Source: Cristatella mucedo (taxonomy: Eukaryota > Bryozoa > Phylactolaemata > Cristatellidae). Taken from it: a stretch of DNA of 64,000 nt. Positions within the stretch are counted from its first letter, which is position 1, and each line of letters starts with the position of its first letter. The translations under genes and the position numbers were made by a program. Positions 21,355 through 32,550 of this stretch are shown here, one piece after another. The stretch is taken from the NCBI GenBank assembly GCA_009760855.2, contig WPIO01000006.1, positions 8,629,001 through 8,693,000 on the forward strand, given 5' to 3'. Under the pieces are notes generated by a model. It worked only from the letters and a program-made list of their open reading frames with translations. It did not search any database and was not told where the DNA came from.

Positions 21355-21725
21355 TCAATTTTAAGGCCCAGTCGCTGCTTTATAGGTCATTTAAGGTGCT
21401 GCCAGTGTCTGGGTTGTCGTATCCTTTTTGTACCGTACCTTCAGTTCCTACTAAGCTAGCATGGAACTCTCTATATACCAGCAACTACACTCTTTACTTG
21501 GTAACATTAAATATAATAAGCTACAGACCTACCTGTTACTCTAAGCATTTGTTTGGCTAACGTGAATTGTACTGTTGGTGCCTCTTAGGAGCAATTGTAC
21601 GTATTGTTGTCACTCGTAGGTTGGTGTGATTCCTTTCTGGCCTAAGTGAAGTACCCAGATAGTGAGTTTTCTCTATGGGTTGCTATCAAGTACTATTAAT
21701 ATCATCATCGTTGTTATTGGTTCAA
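21355..21725 (+). mobile_element. L2-type LINE 3' end
   Basis: The translation includes SFKVLPVSGLSYPF and TKLAWNSL near 21450-21475, matching the PKLWNSLP block of L2-type ORF2 ends. The 3' UTR then closes with the family tail (GAAGTACCCAGATAGTGAG, GTTGCTATCAAGTA and ATT/ATC triplets at about 21650-21720). It is truncated at its 5' end and degraded. Confidence 0.62.
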
Positions 21726-24490
21726 ACAGAAATCAGGTCAATGATCCACATAGGTGGAACAGAGATCAGTTGTGGAGCCTTAAAAAAACAAGCTAAATTT
21801 GTTTTCCCTAAGGCGTGCTGGATCAATAGTCCCTCACATCAGTCGTAGTGGCAACAGAGTCTGTTTCCGAAAACTAGTCATCACGAAACAGGGACTTAAT
21901 TATATTGAATATTGATCTTTTAGTACAAAGATAGTCGTCAAGATTAGTTGATAGTCGTCAAGAGGCTGGTGTGAAGACAATACTTTCCATGCCAACCGGC
22001 CATGGAATAACTGTTAAACGGGCCATCACATTACTGAGCAAATATAATGTGCAAGCAACCGTCATACAATCAGCATGCATCTTCTATATGCTAATGAAGC
22101 GAGGGCAGAAGATTCGGCACATGCTGCGGTGCGAACCATGCCACGACTGTTATTAAAACTATAGAAAAATTAATTAGCAGCTGACACTATCAAAAAAATA
22201 TTCTGTCCAAAGTCAAATAACTTCGATAACATACAGGTTGCCGGTTGCATACTGCATTACTTTACTGAATATAATAAATTTTAGAAATGCTGTGCATATC
22301 AACAGTATAGCCCGATAAACAATATGCCTGGGCTCACAGTGGTATGGGGAGGTGGATAGCAGGCCTCCGTGGTTAAGGCCTGCTTTTTAAAAATAACATC
22401 AGGTGTTATTCGTGTACGAACTAAACCATGAAGCCAGATGAGCAAGCCAAATGTCTCCTAAAGCAAACCGTTAGCAAATGAGAAAGTGAAAACACTTAGC
22501 TCCAAAAGAACCTTCAATTTAGGAAAGTGCCTTCGTACACCTTAGAAGTTTGCAGTTAAACAAACATAAGGTAATGCAAAAGAAAAGGCCAACTAGCAAA
22601 CATGTTGCAGTTAGCATATCCTGCTTCTCTAAGTGCATTTCCCACACTGGGTATACATTCTTTAACTCACCTTTAAAGAGGGGATATCGTGAAGTAAAAC
22701 AGACTAACACATAGAACCAATTTATATTGACAGTGGAGATTTCTTGCTTGAAAAAATGCACACTAGTCCTGTCATTGCAAGGGGCTATAATTACTCCTAT
22801 TTGGCATGTCCGGCACACCGAAATGGTAGCAATTGCATTCGCTGTAATGAAAGTCATCGAAATATAAATTATGATATTTTTCAAAACAATCTCTAAATGC
22901 GAACATTACACATCTATTGGTAATGTGCATTTGTAGAAATAAAAACTGTACAATATTGTTTACGATTTAGAGAGAGCATGATTTGTTTCTCTGTATTTTT
23001 TATGCTTAGCACACATGCATGCTTTACAGCACATTTAAAGTGCCTAAAATAGTTTAGTACTCTATAGGCACTATACAAATATGTAATACCATCATAATTA
23101 TAACTGGCGTCAGTTGTAGGCAGACACTTTACCTTGTCCGGAGGCCAACCGGAAAATCCCATGTCCGACAATGAAACCGATTGAAATTGCCTAAAATAAG
23201 AATTGAATATGGAATCTCTACCACGGAAGCACATTCATGATAAATCGGCACCACAGTTGAAAATATAGCATAACTATGCCAAAGTTGCTACCTAAGGAAG
23301 GAACTTTCAGTATGATCTGGAAATTACCTAGGCACAGCACGAAGGGGTTGACATTAGCATCAACCAGTAAGGTGGGCTAACAGTTAGTAGCAAATCTGAA
23401 TAAAAAACGTTTACTCGAGCTTTCAGCTCTCTATCAGAGGGAATCAAAGTCTTTACTCGGTGATCACAAGTTATAGTCTTGAGATCTTTCGCCGTGCACT
23501 TATGGCAATAGATTAAGTGGTACGGCATGGTCACGGACAGCATAAGTAACAGCTGACAGCAGCTATTAACCTCACGAAAGGGGGAGGGGTTGGCATCTAC
23601 ACTATCAATAAATCAGTGCTTTGAGCCTGTAACCAAGATCTCCGTACAGCACGATAAACTCAGCAAAAGGGAATTACCAAGGGGCCTGTCACATTTATCG
23701 ATCCATTGAAAACAATTTTTTATATTTAGTTTATGGCAGTACCCATTGAGTCAGTAAAGTAACAGAGGCAGTGCAGATTGAGTTTCATTCTTATCTTCTC
23801 TTCCAGAGAGCACTGAAAGTACTCTGCTGTTCAAGTACTCTATAGGCATCTAGGTTAATACTGCAGGTACTCTACAAGTTCAGAATTGTCTAGGGCTAGC
23901 ATGTACTCACCACTCGTTAGTATGGCTAAGGTCTCAGCTGGGCATGCAGTTAGTCAAGAAGTCTTTGAGAAAAAAGCCTGACTTTCTGACATTATATGAT
24001 CAGCCATATACTGTGGCTTCATATTAGGGCATTGACCACGCCTCGAAATACCCAGTCACATGCTTGTGATGGCTGGATAATTCCGGAATGTCCCATGGAC
24101 GCTGGCTGCTAACGAACACCAGTGACACAGTTAGACATCAAATCGAAGTAGGAAATAACTGTCATCAGCAATCACAAGGCCGACGAAAGGTACTCCCAAA
24201 GTTTAAAAATGTTGATGTAGTTATGAATTTCGTTCACTGAAATATTACGATGACATAGCTGGATGCAAGGACTATTAAGCAAAAGCTCAAAAAAGCATAG
24301 AAAAGATAAGGACTGCCTTCCATCGACAGGCATGCAAGGACTACTGTGGATCGTACAAATAAATCCTAGCAAAGGCCAAGCCAAGCTACTCTAAAAACAT
24401 TGGCTGAATCACGGCTGCACAATCCAAAGTTGCTGATGTCGACGATCGACCTACTCCTAAACCACTTCCAGGTTAGCTTCTGACCTAATG
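21726..24490. other. Non-coding, nothing recognised
   Basis: Several frames of 60-120 codons on the minus strand (for example 22519-22884 and 22914-23234) have no recognisable domain, and splice context is not convincing. One perfect small hairpin lies at 22359-22383. Confidence 0.4.
22359..22383. other. Perfect 8-bp hairpin followed by a T run
   Basis: GCAGGCCT and AGGCCTGC flank a 9-base loop, followed directly by TTTTT. The shape recalls a Pol III-type or processed RNA terminus, but there is no adjoining RNA gene that I recognise. Confidence 0.5.
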
Positions 24491-24494
24491 ATCC

Positions 24495-25083
24495 TTGTGC
24501 TGAAGTAGCTGTTCGCTCCTCTAGCTTCTTTGTCAAAAAGATCAAGGATACAAGCTCCATCCCTAAGGTAGCAGCAACCCTCCTGGAATCCGGTTCCTAA
24601 ATTCCACCCAGCACCTCAATGTGTATCCCGGTCCAAAAAAAACTTGCCATCTAGACCCTATTCCAACAGACCTGCTTCTAGGATGCATGGATCTGCTGCT
24701 GCTAGGTATAAATAACATCCTAAATATGTCATGAGCCTCAGAAATCTCCCATTACCTTTCAAAAAGACTGTAGTCAAGTTACTACTCGAGAAAGCAACAA
24801 AAGACCAAGAGAAATGAATTATATTATATTTAACTACCGCCCAGTCTCCCTTCTACCATTCCTACCAAAGACACTTGAACGAGTCGTTGCAGACCAGCTG
24901 AGCTCGTATATTGAAACTTCAAACCGTGCTAGAAAGTTCTGCTCTCGGTTTTAGAACTAATCACTCCACAAAGTCAGCAATACTTCGGGTGTACAACGAC
25001 CTACATAAGAATGCTGACATGGGTCGAAAATCACTGCTTCTTTTGCTCAATCTTTTGGCCGCCTTTCCTGCTATCAATCACTA
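24495..25083 (+). mobile_element. L2-type LINE reverse transcriptase fragment, inactive
   Basis: The degraded ORF2 core reads, in order: SSFFVKKIKDTSS (about 24517), LDPIPTDLLLGC (about 24653), NYRPVSLLPFLPKTLERVV (24832-24888), TNHSTKSAILRVYNDL (about 24957) and LLNLLAAFPAINH (about 25045-25080). This is the standard L2/CR1 order of pre-RT, RT fingers and motif A. The blocks fall in different frames with stops between them. The motif A catalytic Asp (AFD in active elements) is Pro here. Homology ends abruptly at 25083, where different sequence begins. Confidence 0.8.
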
Positions 25084-25283
25084 AGGATGACCGGTGTTAA
25101 GTTTGTGCGGGCACTCACGCACAGATCAAGATGGCTCAGGCAGCTGCCGTGTATTACGGAGACGCGAAACCGGGCCACATGGCCAGCATGCGGGCCGGCA
25201 AGCAACTGCTGCACGCAAGTATGTCCTCTGTCTCGACCGGAAAAGCTCGATGGGCGGATGTGCCAGGCAGAACCGACAACCGG

Positions 25284-25385
25284 GTAAAAAATGACCCTGT
25301 GTTCTGAGGCCGCGAGTTCGAGTACTAATACATGCATTCTTAATTGCCCACCGTAAGCGGAAGTGATAGCCGCTAAGGATATTCT
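25284..25385 (+). mobile_element. tRNA-derived SINE, partial
   Basis: A B-box-like GAGTTCGAGTAC is followed by the family body (GCCCACCGTAAGCGGAAG, GATAGCCGCTAAGG). The tRNA-like A box is not clear. It lies just downstream of the truncated LINE. Confidence 0.55.
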
Positions 25386-25423
25386 GCACTATGGCAGGTC
25401 TCAGCTTAGCCGCGATGGGAGCC

Positions 25424-25661
25424 CTTGCCTTAGTGGGGTCGACTAGGGCGCCTAGTACAGACCCAGCGCCTGATCCACCTAGTTCAGGTTAGAATGGAGC
25501 TTAATGCAGGCGGTGCAGTTATGAGATGGAGCGACTAATGCGCTTGCCTTAGCGGGTTCGACTAGGACACCTAATGCAGGCCCGGCTCCCCGTCCACCGG
25601 CTAAAGTTAGAATGAAGCCTGGTGCAGACGATGCGGTCAGGATGTGCGCCGACTAATTTGC
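25424..25661 (+). repeat. Tandem duplication, 119-bp period, two copies
   Basis: CTTGCCTTAG.GGG.TCGACTAGG starts at 25424 and again at 25543. The two copies align along their length with substitutions (for example CCTAGTACAG versus CCTAATGCAG). Confidence 0.75.
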
Positions 25662-25947
25662 TGAAGTAGAAATAGCAGCTCCGCGCGAGGTCAGGAGTTT
25701 AGAGGAGAGTGGATATAATAAAACAGCTGATAGAGCTCGGGCTGCAGCTTGGTAGTTGCTGCGAGACTCCTCTTGATGACTACGAGAAACGAACCTACGG
25801 CGACGACGAGCTAAGTGCAACTTGAACTGAGCAGTAGTGTTCTGCCGGCTACTCAGTTAGCTGCTCGTATCTTGGGGTGCTGTAGCGGGCCGCCTTCGGT
25901 GTTGGGACCATCACTAGCGACGCGAGCATAGAAAGGTTTATTATATG

Positions 25948-26067
25948 CGGGCTTCGGGAGATCGAGCGGTCAACTCCGTCGGTCCGGTACTAGCCGCTAA
26001 AAGCACAGGGTAATTTGTTATACTCGGGCTCCGGGAGTTCTCGCTGTTAACTCCGTCGGTCCGGTAC
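25948..26067 (+). repeat. Short direct repeat, 77-bp period
   Basis: GCTTCGGGAG and ACTCCGTCGGTCCGGTAC at 25951-25990 recur as GCTCCGGGAG and ACTCCGTCGGTCCGGTAC at 26028-26067. The last 18 bases are identical between the copies. Confidence 0.75.
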
Positions 26068-26568
26068 GCGCCTCGTAAAGGAATTGCGCCGGCGCGTAAC
26101 CACTACTAACAGGCTCACAATAAACTGTCGTTTTCGGCGCCCAGTTGTGCCGCTTTTGTTTTAACCGCACTGCAGCACACATTCTGCCGGTAGAGAACCA
26201 GGGCACGAGCGTCTTCACGATTAAAATTCTGCCATTACATAAATTAAGTGGTTGAACGACCTATCCTTTATTTTTTTAGGACCCGTTTGGTGGAGAAGAC
26301 CAACTAGGCTCTCTCACAGAAAGAAGGAGGTGCAGGCCTAACCAGTGTCTTCAAAGTGAGATTCGGTTGCTTAGGACGGCAGTAACGCGATACTACTGGC
26401 TACTAATGCCGTAGTGGTAGCGATAATGTCGTGGTGGCTGGTATTCTTGGGATAGCTGCCAGCGTTAAGATTGCTCCGGCCCAAGAGTGTCCGCCCACTT
26501 TGGGAAAGCTGGCTTCGTTGTTTCCAGCGTCATCCCCGTAGCCTCATGAACGTAGACCCCCAATAGTA

Positions 26569-27646
26569 CAGTAAAACCTTGACTTACGAGTGTCCCAACT
26601 TACGAATTTTTTGAGATACGAGCTATCTCTTTTTTCGCCAATTCTTCGCTTTGAGTTGCGAGCTAAAAAATTGGGTTACGAGCCGGCTTCAGATAATCCA
26701 CCGCCAGTTGCCACAGTGAACGTCACAGAGGAAAATGCTACATCCTTCCAGCATTCCGTGCCACACTCGTTCACTTTCAGCGGTTGCAACGGAATTCTTT
26801 TATTTTATACGAGTGCGAGTGGGCGCGTCAACGGCGCAAGCAAGAGGATGGAGGGAGAAACTGCGTGCAGTTACTCAGGCCAGCAATAGTAGGTCAGCGA
26901 AGACGCTCCGCTGCAAGACGCTGACCGACAACCAGTGCGTGACGTCAATCGCGGGCCTGGTGGTTCGCGCCCAGACTGACTCGAGCGAGCACTCGTGGTG
27001 CTTGGACGGACAAGAGCGCCAGACTTTGTTGTTGAGTCCCACTATGGCTGGCACAGCTAATTACGTACTGTACTTTCCTTTGGTAGTGCAATCGCGTTAG
27101 AATTCCTCGCGTAACTGATAATATTTCGCGGAAAAGCCCAGCCAATAAGCTGCTCTTTCGGCTACGTGATGGATGTCTGTACACACACTCGCTTTCAGCT
27201 AGGCTGCCGCGTGCTTTATCAGCATTATGAGTACTTGTTTGGCGCGAAGCACCAAAGAAGCTACCGCGTGGTATGAACCGGTGACCCCCACCGTGTCATC
27301 AGTGACTACGCGGTTAGCTCCCAGCTGAAGCATTTGTGTAGAGGTGGCATTTATGCTTGAAAGTTATTTTTCGAAACTCCGTTTTTCCAGTCACATATCA
27401 GAACAAACTGAATACGAAAGGGAAACAGTGCTGAGAAGATGAAGAAGAAGAAAAAGCAGGTGATTTGCATTGAACTAAAGACAGAAATATTGAGAAACCT
27501 AAATAATCGCGACGTTTTATGGGCTCGAAGCGGATTAGTTATATTTCAATTAATTTCGTCGAGAAAAGTTAATTTGACGTAAGAGTAGTTTGAGTTACGA
27601 GCACAGTCGCGGAACGAATGAAACTCGTAAATCTAGGTACCTATTG
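26569..27646 (+). mobile_element. Non-autonomous pogo/Tigger-like DNA transposon (about 1.08 kb)
   Basis: The left end reads CAGTAAAACCTTGACTTACG after a TA dinucleotide. The right end, reverse-complemented, reads CAATAGGTACCTAGATTTAC then GAG. Repeated TTACGAG-type words lie just inside both ends. Terminal inverted repeats of this style, with a TA target duplication, are characteristic of pogo/Tigger-like mariner relatives. Internal frames (26590-26889, 26735-27100) show no transposase match I can recognise, so it is probably an internally deleted or unrelated-core element. The two ends are imperfect copies and the right-hand TA is lost. Confidence 0.65.
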
Positions 27647-29114
27647 TTCTGTGCGGTAGCCGTGTTATTGATGACTCGTGCGACATTGTTATGAAGAGGT
27701 TTGATCAAACTCTCGTTCTTCTTGCTCTAGCCCTGCGACGGTGACGCAGTGGCCGCGGGCGGCGTGCCTGAGACCGGTGGTGGTTGGGCGTTAAGCAGCC
27801 TACCCCTTGGTCTCTGTTGAACCTATATGCTTGCAAAAGGGCGCTGGCGATTGCCGAACGGTGCCTCGTAGCTGGAGCCATATGTAGCCCGCAGGTCACC
27901 GTAGGTCAATTTCTAATGGGTGTGCCATCTCGGAGTAGCATTCAAATAGTCACCTGCCAGTGACGACTAAGCGAACCGTTGACATTCTGAGCTGTCAACG
28001 ATTGTTTTGTACCCCCTGCTTCTCATGCGCCAACCTCCGGTTCGATTAGCCTCACTGCGCTGTTCACTTCTGCTTTGGCCGTGCTGTTTGGCATCTACAT
28101 TTTCGCTGATGATTTTGAGAAACTTGGGAATGTAGCTTAGTGATGTGCATGCTGACGACTGGACGGTTAAAGGCATTTTATATAAAATCGCCTCTTGGCG
28201 AGCTGATGGCCCCTTAGATGAGCATAATCATCAAGCCAGCTACTACGCTGGTGGAAGAGGCAGAACGAGCTCATTATTGACAGTGTTTCGAGATCGCAAG
28301 CAATTTTTGCAAGGGTTCAGAGACGAGCTGAAAGTACAAATTTCGCTGAAGCGACCACGACTGTTTTGCCGTTCAAGTGGACGTGTTTTGCTGAATCTGG
28401 AATTCATTGGTACCACCAAAAATAATCTTGAAAGCCATTCGATGGTCAGCTAGCCCGGTGTTGAGTGGTCTTTTGAAGAGAGGGCTTGTATTCCTAGGTG
28501 TGTGAAGTCTGCATTAAGGCGTAGTCTATCTGGGTCGACATAGTATGCATCTCGCACCATAGCGGCAGCCGTCGATACGAATAGCCACTTTCCGGATTGT
28601 AAAGTAAAGGGCCGAATGTTGGCCGCAGCAGCCATATCGTCAACTACACATAGCACACGCAGCAGCTACACTGAGAAAGTGCGCCATTCGTGTTTGAGAC
28701 CGGGTGTAGCCGCAGCTCTAATTAATCTCAGTTTCGACGAGCTGATGAAATGTGTGTTTGTGCTTAGACTGGACACGTCAGTTCGCAGGTCGAACGCAGT
28801 AAGTTATATAAGGCTGCCTTCACTGTTATTATTTGGTCCGGCGTAATGCCGGCCTTCACTGCTCCGACTGCACGACCCAGGTAGGTCGTAGGTTCGGAGC
28901 CTGCAGCAGGCAAATTCCTACGGCCTAACGTAAGCACGAGCGACATGAGTCGCTCTTTTGCTCTTCTGACCCGCTGTTGCTGCTCTGCTGGCTTGGCTAT
29001 GCTCTATTTACGCTCGTAGTTAGCGATCGGAGTAGTGGGCTCTCGAGCCTTGCGGCACATGTGTCATGCGGATTGATATTGAGCTCTCCTCGAGCGATGT
29101 ATAAATGAAGAATG
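27647..29114. other. Non-coding, nothing firmly recognised
   Basis: Moderately GC-rich. A tRNA B-box-like word (GGTTCGGAGCC near 28893) may be a worn SINE. A small inverted repeat (CGTTGACA and TGTCAACG, 27976-27999) is present. No coding region is supported. Confidence 0.4.
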
Positions 29115-29117
29115 CGT

Positions 29118-29147
29118 GTGCATAAATGAGGCTGCTCAATCAGCTGA
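29118..29147 (+). mobile_element. SINE 3' tail fragment
   Basis: ATAAATGAGGCTGCTCAATC and the following AGCTGACC match the 3' end of the SINE copy at 44.1 kb (ATAAATGAGGCTATTGAATC). Only the tail is recognisable. Confidence 0.45.
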
Positions 29148-29550
29148 CCTTCGCTTTGCTTTGCGACAGCGGTAAATAACATCGCGGTCAAACGCTCCGA
29201 GCGGGTCGACTTTCGCACTTGGCGCAACCGGGGCTACGTATCGGCGTTCGGAAGTTATCGGCAGGCGCGTTGGCATCCGGCGGTGACGCACTCCCGGCGT
29301 TCGGCATTGCATAAATAAGCCTCAATTCGATCCCCCCTCCCCAGTCAAAGGGGCTTAGCTGTGGGTGGGCGCCTATCGTGGGTTGCAGGTATTTCGGCTC
29401 TATTTACATGCCACAAGTATGTTTGCCCAACTTGCTGTACGCCCCTTCCCCACTCAGCAGTCAGCCGGAAGCGACGAGGCGCTCTGACGAGCGAGCTATC
29501 GCGCGTGCAGCTTCCTGCCCCTAGCGAAAGTTGCATGCACTCGCGTTTAT

Positions 29551-29720
29551 CCTAGCTGATTAAACCGCTTCTTTTTGTATAGCGACAGAAGAGCCTTTAC
29601 GGTTATAACCACCGCTTGCAGTGGCGATACAGAATCATCCACCGCAGGAATCGAACCCACGACCTCGGGACCGGAGGCGTGAAAGCAACCGCCTTACCCA
29701 GTGTGCCATCACGGCTCACC
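29551..29720 (-). mobile_element. tRNA-derived SINE, near full length
   Basis: Minus-strand copy of the family. The reverse complement has GATGGCACACTGGGTAAGG as the A-box region, GGTTCGATTCC as a perfect B box, the CACTGCAAGCGGTGGT body and the TTTAATCAGCTAGG end. It is inserted in the GC-rich island. Confidence 0.85.
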
Positions 29721-30031
29721 AGAAGTGCGCAGAAGCTGGGTTTCGTCGCCGGTCCGACAGGAAGAAAAAAGGCGAACTCAATGACGTGGCCGGTAAATAC
29801 GGCCGCGCTTTTAAAGACACGGCCCCGTGGCTATCCGACCGCCACCTTGGCGGTAGTCCGGTCGCGGCATCGGAAGCGAGCTCGGCTGCTGCCGTGCGCG
29901 TCGTAATGGGTAGCCGGGCTCTGGCTCGGCCGGCGCGAGCGGCGGTGGAAGAAGGATGCCCAGCTAATATAGCGCGTCGCCATTACGCCGACGCAAATGC
30001 CAACGCTCGCTCTTTCAATCTGCAATGCACG

Positions 30032-30063
30032 AGAGGAGGCGAGTGAGCAATCTCGCCTCCTCT
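30032..30063. other. Perfect 12-bp hairpin
   Basis: AGAGGAGGCGAG and CTCGCCTCCTCT are exact inverted repeats around an 8-base loop, within the GC-rich island. Confidence 0.8.
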
Positions 30064-30100
30064 GAATAGCCAGCGCGCTCGCTCTTCAAGGCGAACGCCT

Positions 30101-30155
30101 GCGGCTTCACGCCATCGGCTTCACGGCGACGGCTTCACGGCGGCGGCGGCGGCGT
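30101..30155 (+). repeat. Short tandem CGGCTTCACGG with CGG run
   Basis: Three copies of a CGGCTTCACG word (30102, 30116, 30130) are followed by an uninterrupted CGG run. Confidence 0.8.
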
Positions 30156-30350
30156 GCCGGTGACGGGCGCTGCGGCAGCTGCAGCGGCGTCCGTAAAACA
30201 CATAGGTCGCGCCGGCGGAATGAGCAGGCGGTGCACTAGCGCGCAGAGTTCGGGCTGAGGGAAGAGAGCGGCGCTGCCGCGATTGCGCCCGCACCGGCGC
30301 GCGTCACTTACGTATAGCGTGGTCATCCCGCGGCAGCGACGGCGTACTTA

Positions 30351-32438
30351 AAGTGCGGGTCCTTTTTGTTGACTTCGAGGACAATGGACCGCACGGATAA
30401 AGAGCCCTGTGGACAAAGAGACTAACGGCTAGGGGCCGCGTTGCTAATAGCAGGCGAAGTCTGAGCAGGCCGCTGCAATGCCCCCACCCCTGCACATGGT
30501 GAGCTATGAGCTAGCCTGCTGAACCGCGAATGCGCGCTAAGGGTTCGGCGGCTGAATTATAACAGAAAGCCGCTTATGAGATTGCCGCGATAGGCCGAGG
30601 CTTATGAGCAGGGCGATTTATGATTGTGTACGAACGAGACTATTGTATGACTTACGACCCGGTCATTACGTAAGGCATGTTCAGGACAGCAGTCACTCTC
30701 TATGGTTAAGGGTTGGCTAGTCGGTAAGTCCTAGCACTGAGCGTGAGCTGCCGTAAGCTTGCGAACGAGTCCCTTGGAAGTCACGTGCTCCATTAGCCCT
30801 AACGTAAGGCTATTGTTAGCACTTTTTTAAAATGCGGCGCGTTGCTAGCACTACTTGCTGTGAGATATCGGGCTCTCCGTCGTTAACGTTGACGTATCGC
30901 GAGCTTTAGGTATTTGCACTTTGCAAGCACGATATTCCACTGTGCGATCTAGTGAGGGTCGTGCGGTCGTTGCACCGCTACATGAAAGATTTCGTGGGAA
31001 ATGTTTTTCCGAACAGTATTTTGCGAATGCTCATTACCGCAATTGCGGACTCAGTGAGCCTCTAGCTACAAGCAGCTCTTAGCATCACCCTAGATTAGCT
31101 GCTGACTGGACAAGCGCCACTGCGGACATCTGTCCCACCGGACGTTAGCCATAGCTGCTCTGGATATGCCATTTGGCCTTGAGCTCCACCGTGTTTCGCC
31201 TGGCCAGCCTTTTTATAGGCTTTTTCGTTTCGTTCGTAATTTCAACCGCTGAAGCAAGCATTTTTAGAGTAATTAAATAAACGCTCCGGAAAGGACTGTC
31301 AGTATAGCGAGTCTTAGCCAAAGCAAATAAGTTTTTGGTGCAAGAGACTTTGTCAAGTTTAAGGTTACTTTACTCAGCTAATCTACAGAAAAGAAAATGA
31401 CTCCTGTTGTATGTTGAAGAAAATGGTGCTAATAGAATTCTATTAAATTACTGGTTTACTAACATAGAACCATGATTGGGAGCACCTAAATGAGAAGGTC
31501 TTGAAACTTATGGAAAATAAATTAATCATATGGCACCACTGATTGTGGTGCCACTGGCATTAGGCACCATTTTGCACTACTGCCAGTGCTTGGCTAGAGT
31601 AACATAGAATTCATACGCGTCTTGCTCTACGACTAGGATCGGTATGTCATGCCGGTTTTAGGTTGGGTACAGAGCGGAATTTAAAAAACAATGTTTCGGC
31701 AACTCTGATGGCTCAAAAATGGCCTTGAACCAGAATAAATATAAAAATGAGAGAGAGAGAGAGACAGACAGAGACGGAGACAGAGATACTGAGCCTGTAC
31801 GGCTACCAGCTGGGAGGGCGCTCTTTCCCGCCCATTAAATCACGAGCGTAAATCGTCATTTTGGAGGGTTTTATTTGAGAGTTCTCATTTAAAGAGGGGG
31901 ATGGTGCGCTGCCTAGTGGTTGGGTTATTTAGCACAAGTTAAAATGAACCTGGCAAAATGCCTCATGACTAAATCCCGAGTCACTGCGTTTCGAATCCTA
32001 GCCAATCTGAAGGTTTCTGCAGCTTCTTAAAAAATCGCTTACATACTTTTCTGAGAGCCCAAGGCTGTCCGAGGAAACCTCACCGATCAGCAGACGCATT
32101 ACTACCGGTACGAATTGTTAGCCCACCCCACCCCCACTTAATTCGTTAGAATCGGCAGCAAGTGAGCGGCTCATGAAGCATTATTACATCAATTTAAATA
32201 AGTTACCTCTTAGGCAGCAGTGAAAATAAATCTTCTAAGTAACGGAAAACTATTCTTCCTGTCCCTGTTTGGCCCAGATATCAAGGAGCTTGACTTTATT
32301 GACCGATGCCAAGGTGAATGTATTTGATGACCTGGGTCATGGGCTCGTGCCCTGCGGCATTTGCGAAGCGCTTGGCAGAGACACAGTTTTTATAGGGGAA
32401 AATAAGAATAAATAAAATTTTGCATTTATTCTAAATTA
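30351..32438. other. Non-coding; small hairpin, GA run and a tRNA-like SINE trace
   Basis: A perfect 9-bp hairpin (TGGCACCAC, 5-base loop, GTGGTGCCA) lies at 31531-31553, a GA-rich run at 31749-31787, and a 16-bp palindrome at 31430-31445. A tRNA-like stretch at about 31910-31995 has a B-box-like TTTCGAATCC and may be a different, older SINE. No coding region is supported. Confidence 0.4.
31531..31553. other. Perfect 9-bp stem hairpin
   Basis: TGGCACCAC TGATT GTGGTGCCA. The next 40 bases contain a second inverted pair (CACTGGCA and TGCCAGTG), so the region could fold as adjacent stems. Confidence 0.7.
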
Positions 32439-32449
32439 TATTGACTTTG

Positions 32450-32550
32450 AGCAGACTACTACTAACCATTCGACCATGCTTCACTTGCATCCTATGTAGA
32501 GGGTCTAGAAATAGATTAGGGTTTTCTCTGCAGCCCCACAAGCAACGAGC
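32450..32550 (+). mobile_element. L2-type LINE tail, degraded
   Basis: TACTACTAACCATTCGACCA, then GCTTCACTTGC, CTAGAAATAGATTAGGGTTT and CTCTG follow the order of the family tail (CACTAACCATTCGATCATGC and on). Confidence 0.5.

Larger units (their letters stand above)
29200..30350. promoter_or_regulatory. GC- and CpG-rich island (possible promoter region)
   Basis: This is the only strongly GC/CpG-rich stretch in an otherwise AT-leaning window, with many CGCG, GCGC and CGGC words. It contains an inserted SINE (29551-29720), a strong hairpin (30032-30063) and a CGGCTTCACGG tandem with a CGG run (30101-30155). CpG islands often mark promoters in vertebrates and some invertebrates, but no first exon was recognised on either side. 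It could equally be an unrecognised GC-rich transposon. Frames through it (such as 29621-30046) start inside the SINE and look like chance openings. Confidence 0.35.

Noticed and set aside
26735-27100. 121-codon plus-strand ORF inside the pogo-like element
   Set aside because: No transposase motif or other domain. Overlapping frames are equally open in this GC-richer stretch.
29621-30046. 141-codon plus-strand ORF
   Set aside because: It starts inside a SINE and continues through GC-rich sequence where stops are rare. No domain is seen.
31430-31445. 16-bp palindrome TAATAGAATTCTATTA
   Set aside because: Short AT-rich palindromes are expected by chance in sequence of this composition; no associated feature.
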